Origin: Proteobacteria bacterium UBA7821 | GTDB taxonomy: Bacteria; Pseudomonadota; Gammaproteobacteria; Comchoanobacterales; Comchoanobacteraceae | Length of the DNA: 6,105 nucleotides | Assembly (NCBI GenBank): GCA_002480165.1 | Contig: DLBP01000014.1 | Coordinates: forward strand, 16,701 to 22,805 | Direction: 5' to 3' | Notes under the pieces: model-generated | What the model was told of the DNA's origin: nothing | Databases searched by the model: none | The model's input: only the letters and a program-made list of their open reading frames with translations | Shown: positions 1 through 4,486 of the stretch, one piece after another | How the letters are laid out: each line of letters opens with the position of its first letter | Numbering within the stretch: the stretch's first letter is position 1 | Program-made: the position numbers and the translations under genes

Positions 1-181
1 TGTAACCATATTTTTCAAAGTGGCTGTTTATCTTGATAATTAATTTTTTAGTTGTTTCTAAATCCTGTAACTCAGGAAAATATTCCATAACTTTTGGATC
101 TTAGTTAATAGCAAACATTGATTCAAGGTCTTCATCAACCCATGTGCGTAAAATTAATCTGTCAGTTTCTAATATTTTCAT
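1..181 (-). pseudogene. GNAT N-acetyltransferase (RimJ/RimL-type), 5' part, interrupted by a stop; runs off the left edge
   Basis: The minus-strand frame starts with ATG at 179-181 and begins MKILETDRLILRTWVDEDLE, the typical opening of RimJ/RimL-like GNAT acetyltransferases (E-T-x-R-L-x-L-R), which move an acetyl group from acetyl-CoA to an amine. Codon 27 is TAA (101-103), directly after FAIN. The frame then continues without a break as DPKVMEYFPELQDLETTKKL to the window edge. Family members commonly read N-x-D-P-x-V-M-x-(Y/F)-(F/L) here, so the stop probably replaces a glutamine codon (CAA to TAA). The acetyl-CoA-binding motif would lie beyond the edge. The start codon overlaps the phosphoesterase stop as ATGA, with an AGAGG about 10 bases upstream, so it was the fourth gene of the AbiE-headed operon. 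Family assignment is fairly sure; the substrate is unknown. A sequencing error at the stop cannot be excluded. Confidence 0.8.
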
Positions 182-939
182 AACTCAATTACCTCTTGAA
201 CAATAGGTTTGCCATATTCGGCGCTACCTGCTTTGACTGTTAAGTTATCAAGAGGTTTGTAGTAAGAACTGCTATGGGTATGGCCACATAAAACTAAGAA
301 ATCGATGTCTGGATTATCTTTTGCAGCGTTCAGCAACACATCGCCAGTTATTTTTGAAGCAAAAAATGGCAGATAATCATCGTTGCTGATTTCGCCTTCA
401 TGCATGCAGCTTTATCTAAATGGTGGCACAATAATTTTTTTACTCAAATGTTCTTGAACCGCTAATTGCAGATTGTTCTCTAATCTTTTGGCATCATTAT
501 CAGCTAATTTTTGCATGGCATCTAGGAGCTGATATTTACCAATAATGTTACCTTCTCGAAGCTCTTGGATCATGCGACTATCATTCAGCATCACTCTGCT
601 ATCAGAATAATTACCATACCGGCCATCAGCCCAGCAATCTTCTCCAAGCAGCAGAATATCTTTGCTTAATGGATTTTCTTGGGATAACTGAGTAACTTTT
701 TGTCTAACATTTTTGACGCCACTTTGATAATAATCATGGTTGCCTAAAACAAAACAAATTGGTTTAGCGATATGCTTGGCCATTTCTTCAAGAGTATCAG
801 GAATAGTTTGAGACTCAGCAATGTCACCACTAACTAAAACCGCATTAGATTTTGTAGCGACAATATCTTGATAGAATCTTTTTCTGTCAGCAGATTCTAG
901 AAAATTCAGATAAATATCAGTTACTCAAGCTAATTTCAT
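178..939 (-). pseudogene. Calcineurin-like metallophosphoesterase, decayed (two in-frame stops, two metal-ligand His missing)
   Basis: One continuous minus-strand frame of 254 codons from ATG 937-939 to TGA 178-180 encodes a calcineurin-like metallophosphoesterase. Motifs seen, in order: T-D-I-Y at codons 7-10 (family D-x-H), G-D-I-A-E at 38-42 (GDxxD/E), G-N-H-D at 66-69, and G-H-T-H at 219-222. Damage: codon 5 is TGA (925-927), where relatives carry a residue such as Trp before V-T-D; codon 176 is TAA (412-414) after VPPFR; the motif I histidine is Tyr; and the stretch K-K-I-I-V-P-P-F lacks the L-T-H-(V/F) normally preceding P-P-F, which carries another metal-ligand histidine. A further internal shortening around codons 85-95 (NPLSKDILLLG) is possible. 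No frameshift is present. The start overlaps the AbiEii stop by four bases (ATGA) with AGG at good spacing, and the end overlaps the GNAT start the same way. The product is almost certainly inactive; its ancestral substrate is unknown. Confidence 0.88.
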
Positions 940-1721
940 GGCAGCCTACTGATAACCTTATCCAAAACAAACTGGTATGCTTCATCAAAATTCCACTTTA
1001 ATCCAGTTGGTAGTAATGCATGCATATCTGACTGGAAAGCTTGATGCTCACGCTTAAGTTCTAGGTTCTTTATGAACTCATCTTTAGTAAAATGAGAATC
1101 ATCATTGGCGCAGTATTTAGTAAATATTTCAAATACGCGATCCAGATTGATCAATTCATTTTTGGTAACATACCACAAATCAAATAGATCCCGTCCTTTG
1201 CGTCTTTGGTAAAGTGCTCTAAGTTTTGTTGCCATTAACTCATCAATCTCATAAGTTGCAATTTTGGCATTGCCGCTCCACCAATCAGAATCAACATTGA
1301 ACTCTTCAGTGCGTGATGGTAGCACTTGGAAATGCTCAGTGGTGTTGATTTCAATTTTTAGCTTTGCTGGCATCTTATTGATCGCTTCATATTTATAAAT
1401 CAATTTGGCACTGCGCTGGGTAATTTTACATTTAGGATCACCAAGCCAAGGTTTTAGAACTGCTCTTATTGCGTCTATTGTTTGCCCTATGGGATCAGCA
1501 TTTTTTTGAACAAAATCTATATCTTCACTATACCTAGAAGGAGGCTTGAGGAATAATTTGTTCAGTGCTGTACCACCTCTAAAAACTAACGCTTCGCTTA
1601 CATGTGGATCATTATATAAATCCACCAGTGCTCTGCTTATTATTAAGTCTTGTTCAACTTGATTAAGCAATTGCCATCCAGCATTTTGCCGCCATCTTAA
1701 AATTAATTTTTCTGGTATCAT
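936..1721 (-). CDS. abiEii: AbiEii-like nucleotidyltransferase toxin of a type IV toxin-antitoxin pair
   Basis: An intact 261-residue protein of the AbiEii/AbiGii nucleotidyltransferase family (DNA polymerase beta-type fold), cytoplasmic. Visible motifs: F-R-G-G-T at 47-51 and S-E-D-I-D-F at 65-70, giving the GG(S/T)...DxD catalytic core with Asp67 and Asp69 as probable metal ligands; L-K-I-E-I at 121-125; E-I-D-E-L-M-A-T-K at 158-166; and R-R-K-G-R-D-L-F-D-L-W-Y at 173-184, matching family motifs III and IV. Characterised relatives transfer nucleotides, in some cases to tRNA acceptor ends, and arrest growth; some AbiE systems also abort phage infection. The start ATG overlaps the antitoxin stop (ATGA, 1718-1721), with a weak GAGAG upstream, so translation is probably coupled to the antitoxin. 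The end overlaps the broken phosphoesterase by four bases. All catalytic residues look present, so unlike the genes after it this one appears functional. The nucleotide and target used here cannot be told from sequence. Confidence 0.92.
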   Translation of the reverse strand: MIPEKLILRWRQNAGWQLLNQVEQDLIISRALVDLYNDPHVSEALVFRGGTALNKLFLKPPSRYSEDIDFVQKNADPIGQTIDAIRAVLKPWLGDPKCKITQRSAKLIYKYEAINKMPAKLKIEINTTEHFQVLPSRTEEFNVDSDWWSGNAKIATYEIDELMATKLRALYQRRKGRDLFDLWYVTKNELINLDRVFEIFTKYCANDDSHFTKDEFIKNLELKREHQAFQSDMHALLPTGLKWNFDEAYQFVLDKVISRLP

Positions 1722-2566
1722 AAATCACTCTCAAAATGAGTATTTTCAACAATTTTCCATTTTTTACACCTAGGGTGACCAGTTTTTGATATGTATGGAA
1801 CAAGGGAAACATAGGGGCGAACAACAGTTTCTATATATTCTGCTAATTTTGCTATTATTTGTTCCTTCTTATCTTCATCCTCTAGAACATCAATCCTTTC
1901 TAGCATAAAGCCCAGCCTTTGTATCTGGCATATTTCTCCTAATTCTTCAGCAAGGGCAATGAGTTTGTTTTCATCAATGCTAGGTGCAAGTTCAGATAAA
2001 ACAGTAGCAATGTGGCTAATGCCACCAGCTCTTTTGCTGTATTTAAATAAATCTATCGCAAGTAGCTCTGGAGTAGATACTTTTAAATATCCAGTGCTGA
2101 CTACAAAGTCTTGAGTTGGAAGCCCCTCTAAAGACTCTTTGTGAACAAGCTCAATAACAACCGCGCCAAAGTCAAGAGGGTGCTTTATACGTTGATTAGT
2201 AATGACTTGAAAACGAGCTGGCTTTTGATGAGTTGCGCCATAGAATAATCCAGCACTTAATAACCCCACATAGTAATCAGCTTTTAAGTGCTGCATTATA
2301 ATAGGGATTAGTTCTTCTGGTGGTATAGAGCCACAGGGCTTGTGTTCTGGAGGTACAATGACATAAAGCCCCTTAATTGGGGTTATGATATTTCCTGCCT
2401 TTTTAAGGCGGTATAGTCCGGTTTTAGCTGCATTTTCTGAGATACTTAACTCATCGATTATTTCTTGGTAAGTGAAATGCACTCTACCAGACATTCTTAA
2501 TTTCTCTAAGTAATCAAAAAACACAGCATGTCCTTTAGGTGTTGAAAAATGAAACCTATAGGACAT
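1718..2566 (-). CDS. abiEi: AbiEi-like antitoxin / autorepressor of the type IV toxin-antitoxin pair
   Basis: An intact 282-residue protein. Residues about 14-75 form a winged helix-turn-helix (F-D-Y-L-E-K-L ... L-Y-R-L-K-K-A-G-N-I-I-T-P-I-K-G-L-Y-V-I-V-P-P-E), followed by the AbiEi core with Y-Y-V-G-L-L-S-A-G-L-F-Y-G-A-T-H at 98-113, Q-V-I-T-N at 120-124 and S-T-G-Y-L-K-V-S-T-P-E near 157-167. The C-terminus (P-R-C-K-K-W-K-I-V-E-N) is basic and aromatic. In known AbiE systems this protein represses its own operon through inverted repeats and neutralises AbiEii without a stable protein complex. The ATG at 2564-2566 has no clear ribosome-binding site. A GTG at 2522-2524 (residue 15), preceded by AAAGGA at six bases, is a credible alternative start that would keep the whole winged helix. 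The gene overlaps the toxin start as ATGA and follows mobile-element debris. Confidence 0.9.
   Translation of the reverse strand: MSYRFHFSTPKGHAVFFDYLEKLRMSGRVHFTYQEIIDELSISENAAKTGLYRLKKAGNIITPIKGLYVIVPPEHKPCGSIPPEELIPIIMQHLKADYYVGLLSAGLFYGATHQKPARFQVITNQRIKHPLDFGAVVIELVHKESLEGLPTQDFVVSTGYLKVSTPELLAIDLFKYSKRAGGISHIATVLSELAPSIDENKLIALAEELGEICQIQRLGFMLERIDVLEDEDKKEQIIAKLAEYIETVVRPYVSLVPYISKTGHPRCKKWKIVENTHFESDL
2522..2536 (-). promoter_or_regulatory. Ribosome-binding site and alternative GTG start for the AbiEi-like antitoxin
   Basis: On the minus strand AAAGGA (2531-2536) stands six bases before an in-frame GTG (2522-2524), residue 15 of the longer reading. The upstream ATG at 2564-2566 has only CTGTCTA before it, with no purine-rich site. 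If the possible promoter at 2565-2593 is used, RNA would begin downstream of that ATG and this GTG would be the usable start. Against this, the ORF is open from the ATG and its first 14 residues look protein-like. Confidence 0.4.
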
Positions 2567-2593
2567 ATTAGACAGATTATTTTCTTAAGTCAA
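2565..2593 (-). promoter_or_regulatory. Possible sigma70-type promoter for the AbiE operon
   Basis: The minus strand reads TTGACT (2588-2593), 17 bases, then TAATAT (2565-2570). The -35 matches TTGACA at five of six positions and the -10 matches TATAAT at four of six. The -10 touches the annotated ATG, so this promoter is compatible only with the downstream GTG start. Inverted repeats lie directly upstream, as expected for an autorepressed toxin-antitoxin operon. Chance matches are common in AT-rich DNA. Confidence 0.35.
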
Positions 2594-2594
2594 G

Positions 2595-2613
2595 CATTTT
2601 TGTGTTCAAAATG
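2595..2613. repeat. Inverted repeat next to the -35, possible AbiEi operator
   Basis: CATTTTTG (2595-2602) and CAAAATG (2607-2613) form an inverted repeat, perfect apart from one extra T, around a four-base centre. It abuts the TTGACT element of the possible promoter. AbiEi-type antitoxins are known to repress by binding inverted repeats at their promoter, so the position fits an operator. No binding consensus can be proven from one site. Confidence 0.4.
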
Positions 2614-2615
2614 TC

Positions 2616-2644
2616 CTCAAGGTTACGATTTTCGACACCTAGAG
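2616..2644. repeat. Strong interrupted palindrome upstream of the AbiE promoter
   Basis: The arms pair as CTC/GAG, one mismatch, AGGT/ACCT, a two-base internal loop, then CGA/TCG around a three-base loop: ten pairs in 29 bases. It lies two bases upstream of the 2595-2613 inverted repeat. It could be the 3' stem-loop of the C4-like RNA, a second operator for the AbiEi-like repressor, or both. There is no proper T-run after it on the minus strand, so a simple terminator is less likely. Confidence 0.5.
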
Positions 2645-2760
2645 GTCATATCGCACATGGTGGTATTGCACATTTCCCACCCAGTTTGGAGAGCACTATA
2701 TTGAGGGAAACTAACCTCCGTCAGTGACTACAAACAAACTTTCATATGCCCGATATAGCA
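2616..2760 (-). ncRNA. Possible C4-type phage antisense RNA locus
   Basis: The minus strand carries GTCACTGACGGAGGTTAG (2711-2728), then GTGCTCTCCAAACTGGGTGG, then CAATACCACCATG, and ends in a strong stem-loop (2616-2644). Internal pairing includes GGTGG/CCACC (2659-2663 with 2677-2681) and a small GAGG/CCTC stem (2702-2718). From memory this layout resembles C4 antisense RNAs of P1/P4-type phages and satellites, which repress the antirepressor and Icd/Ash-type genes. Read as protein it gives V-T-D-G-G, then C-S-P-N-W-V-G-N-V-Q-Y-H-H-V-R-Y broken by stops, a pattern often predicted as part of small prophage Ash/Icd-like proteins. Ends are approximate and the call needs a covariance-model match (Rfam C4 antisense RNA). 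If it is real, the AbiE operon stands where phage C4 loci carry the genes they control. Confidence 0.42.
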
Positions 2761-2916
2761 CAGCCTCAAAAGCCCAGCATTTGTCGGCTTTTTTGCTGTT
2801 TTCAATTGACTTCCTCTCTCTAAAAACACTCCTTTTTCTCTAATTTTCCTGCTATATATACCCCTTTCCTGAAAAACACCACTCTTAGAAAAACGAAGTA
2901 CGGAGCTTTTAGTCAT
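2728..2916 (-). pseudogene. Small Ash/Icd-like phage ORF remnant
   Basis: A 62-codon frame from ATG 2914-2916 to TAG 2728-2730 ends in AKKPTNAGLLRLCYIGHMKV. This tail resembles the middle of small prophage Ash/Icd-like (host cell-division inhibitor-like) proteins. Their usual continuation (VTDGG...SPNWVG...QYHHV) lies just downstream in another frame with several stops. The N-terminal half is basic and holds two similar heptads, GVFQERG and GVFLERG, suggesting a short internal duplication. There is no good ribosome-binding site, and the frame runs on upstream to the TAG at 2980-2982. It may be expressed only as part of the C4-type RNA leader or not at all. A chance ORF is the main alternative. 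Confidence 0.35.
2768..2794 (+). terminator. Possible rho-independent terminator (stem AAAAGCC/GGCTTTT)
   Basis: AAAAGCC (2768-2774) pairs with GGCTTTT (2786-2792) across an 11-base loop and is followed by two more T, giving six T in a row on the plus strand. On the minus strand the stem is followed by TTTT then GAGG, so some bidirectional activity is possible. The loop is large and the stem only seven pairs. On the minus strand it also lies inside the Ash-like ORF remnant. It may instead be a structural part of the phage RNA. Confidence 0.3.
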
Positions 2917-2979
2917 GGGCAGGACATTATCATCTGCTCGAATGGTGAATCTGGCTTTATAGCAATTCTCCTTACGCGA

Positions 2980-3120
2980 CTATGGAAGTGGGTCCTCGGA
3001 AAGGCCGAAGGATTGTTTGAGTTTGTTTGCTAATGCCTGCTTCTGCTTTTTCAGCTTATCGTCTGCATCATCATCCTGCCACGAGAGGCTTCCTCCGGTT
3101 TTTGCAATGCCATTTTTACT
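2980..3120 (-). pseudogene. C-terminal fragment of an unrecognised charged protein
   Basis: The minus-strand frame ending at TAG 2980-2982 encodes about 45 residues of convincing soluble protein: K-N-G-I-A-K-T-G-G-S-L-S-W, then an acidic D-D-D-A-D-D, then the lysine-rich helix KLKKQKQALANKLKQSFGLS and a short E-D-P-L-P tail. I do not recognise the family. The frame stays open upstream to 3234, but beyond about 3120 it is only the antisense of the GH24 lysozyme fragment, so the true protein has been cut there. The helix (heptad-like, K and Q rich) could be a short coiled coil or nucleic-acid-binding tail. A phage structural or packaging protein is a guess from the neighbouring lysozyme only. 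No start codon belonging to it remains. Confidence 0.4.
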
Positions 3121-3126
3121 GGAAAA

Positions 3127-3372
3127 AAGAGACATATCACACAAAATGGACTGGACCTGATCAAACGGTTTGGGGGCTTCTCTCGGACCGTTTATTTTTG
3201 TGCGGCTGGTTATTCCACCATCGGCTATGGTCACGTTGTCAAAGACGACGAGGACTTGTCAGTGGGTATTGATGAGGCGAAGGAAGAAGAGCTTTTGCGC
3301 CAAGATGCCCAGATCGAAGAGCATGCCGTCCTTCGCCTGATTAAAGTGTGCATAGAAGTCATACGCGAATGA
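3127..3372 (+). pseudogene. GH24 phage lysozyme (endolysin) fragment, catalytic Glu lost
   Basis: The plus-strand frame 3127-3369 (TGA 3370-3372) reads KRHITQNGLDLIKRF, then G-G-F-S, then TVYFCAAGYSTIGYGH, VVKDDED, and A-K-E-E-E-L-L-R-Q-D ... H-A-V-L-R-L-I. This is the N-terminal half of a T4-like lysozyme (glycoside hydrolase family 24), which cleaves peptidoglycan for phage release. The family catalytic pattern E-8aa-(D/C)-5aa-T is kept in spacing, but the glutamate (usual R-F-E-G-F) is Gly (GGG, 3172-3174); Cys (3199-3201) and Thr (3217-3219) remain. The first codon is AAG where relatives would start with ATG. After L-R-L-I the expected downstream half of this roughly 150-residue family is absent; the frame enters the antisense of the yidC-like gene's end and stops. 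Sample GC at 3181-3300 is 50%, against 32% at 4141-4200. It is a dead phage remnant. Confidence 0.88.
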
Positions 3373-4486
3373 ACCTTTGTTGAATGAGCTGCCATATGTT
3401 AGCGAAGGTCCAATATAAAACCATGGCAGAGGGAAAGGGATAAAACAGTAATAGAAACCCGAAAGCCATAAAATATAAATTGAGTTTCTGCTTGCGAAGC
3501 TCTTTTGCACTAACAATCTTATTTTGATGAATTAAGGCAGCAAAAACAGTTAATAGTGTCATTAAAATCGGCAATAGATTGATGCTGTTTCCTAATAATG
3601 GGATGTGCACACCAAAGCCAGAAACTGCATCCGGATAAGTAAGGTCTCTTATCCACATAAAGGAGTGCCCTACAATCTGGTCAGATTCGCCCAAAACATT
3701 AAAAATCGCGATCGAGAAAGGGAAAGGTGCCAAAGTCAGCAACAAAGGCTTTAAATTATAAAACGGAGTGACACCTTGTGCTTTATGAGCCGCCATAAAT
3801 TTATTATGGGCTTCCTCTCCTGAAAAATTCGCCTTGATTGTCTCTAATTCAGGCGCAAGACGCGCTTGAATATGTGACACACTTCTCTGTGATCGCGTTA
3901 AAAGCACATTTGCTGGCAAAATAAAAATTTTAAATAGCAGAGATAGCAAGATAATGCTGATACCCCAGCCTAGACTGTGCAGTGAATGAAGCCACAACAA
4001 AACCTTTTCTATCCCAATACACATCAATCTAAACGGCTCCCATAAATGAGCATATTGAAGTTTTTGCAACGGTTGAGGCAGTTTAGCCAAGTCAGATTTA
4101 AGCAAAAGTTGCGCCTGAAATTTCTGCCTATTACCACCTTCTTTCAAAATCAGTTTTTCATCAGTAAACGATATTTCGGTGTTGATATTACTGACGATCA
4201 AAATTTTGGAATGCCCAACAATGGCTAAAGATTGGCTGGGAGTTAATGCGTAAAAGTTCTCATCATTCAGCCTTTCAACGCCGTTTTCATTAATAATATA
4301 GGCAGTCACCCCACTATAAAATGAGGCCAATCCCGAATAAGAAAACGGGTCTCTAACTTTATCTTCAATAACGGCATTAAAATTATCACTATCGACATCG
4401 AGCGTTTTTATATCGGCTCGCGCGAATTGAAGAAAAGCCTGCGCTGTGAGGAGTATGAGAAAAATATAAATATGCTTTTGTGTCAT
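3359..4486 (-). CDS. YidC/Oxa1-family membrane insertase paralogue with a signal peptide and reduced periplasmic domain
   Basis: A 375-residue inner-membrane protein. Residues 1-24 look like a cleavable signal peptide (hydrophobic IYIFLILLTAQAFL, A-R-A before the cut). About 25-145 form a small, probably periplasmic domain. The YidC/Oxa1 core starts near 150: L-G-W-G-I-S-I-I-L-L-S-L-L-F-K (172-186), then T-R-S-Q-R-S-V-S-H (197-205), where R198 or R201 corresponds to the groove arginine; a charged cytoplasmic loop 206-240; transmembrane segments near 245-265, 298-318 and 335-365; W-I-R-D-L-T-Y-P-D (278-286); and the closing F-P-S-A-M-V-L-Y-W-T-F-A-N (351-363). Standard Gram-negative YidC is about 540-560 residues with an uncleaved first helix and a large P1 domain, so this is a paralogue, not the housekeeping insertase. 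Its ATG overlaps the upstream gene as TAATG, with GAGG 10 bases before it. The last residues (RFIRV) lie at the phage-debris junction and may not be original. Confidence 0.88.
   Translation of the reverse strand: MTQKHIYIFLILLTAQAFLQFARADIKTLDVDSDNFNAVIEDKVRDPFSYSGLASFYSGVTAYIINENGVERLNDENFYALTPSQSLAIVGHSKILIVSNINTEISFTDEKLILKEGGNRQKFQAQLLLKSDLAKLPQPLQKLQYAHLWEPFRLMCIGIEKVLLWLHSLHSLGWGISIILLSLLFKIFILPANVLLTRSQRSVSHIQARLAPELETIKANFSGEEAHNKFMAAHKAQGVTPFYNLKPLLLTLAPFPFSIAIFNVLGESDQIVGHSFMWIRDLTYPDAVSGFGVHIPLLGNSINLLPILMTLLTVFAALIHQNKIVSAKELRKQKLNLYFMAFGFLLLFYPFPSAMVLYWTFANIWQLIQQRFIRV

Noticed and set aside
1..939. Genetic-code reassignment or programmed stop readthrough explaining the in-frame TGA and TAA codons
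   Set aside because: Both TAA and TGA would need to be sense codons, at positions expecting different residues, while TGA ends the antitoxin, toxin and YidC-like genes and TAA ends the sulfatase-like gene. Loss of catalytic histidines in the same gene points to decay.
2567..2980. CRISPR array or tRNA gene in the intergenic stretch
   Set aside because: No regularly spaced repeats, no cloverleaf and no T-loop (GGTTCGANTCC-like) sequence were found; the structure present fits phage-type RNA and inverted repeats better.
3027..3272. Plus-strand 81-codon ORF (TTG start)
   Set aside because: Its residues are arginine/histidine/tryptophan-rich nonsense in a frame different from the clear GH24 lysozyme frame and antisense to the acidic fragment; it is a shadow.
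2567..3380. Insertion sequence with terminal inverted repeats bounding the debris
   Set aside because: No transposase motif, matching terminal repeats or flanking target duplication could be seen around the fragments.
3259..3516. Minus-strand 85-codon ORF at the end of the yidC-like gene
   Set aside because: Its first half is an alternative frame of the YidC-like coding region and its second half is antisense to the lysozyme relic; no independent coding signal.
4046..4228. Plus-strand 60-codon ORF inside the yidC-like gene
   Set aside because: Antisense to a well-supported gene, with no recognisable protein character.
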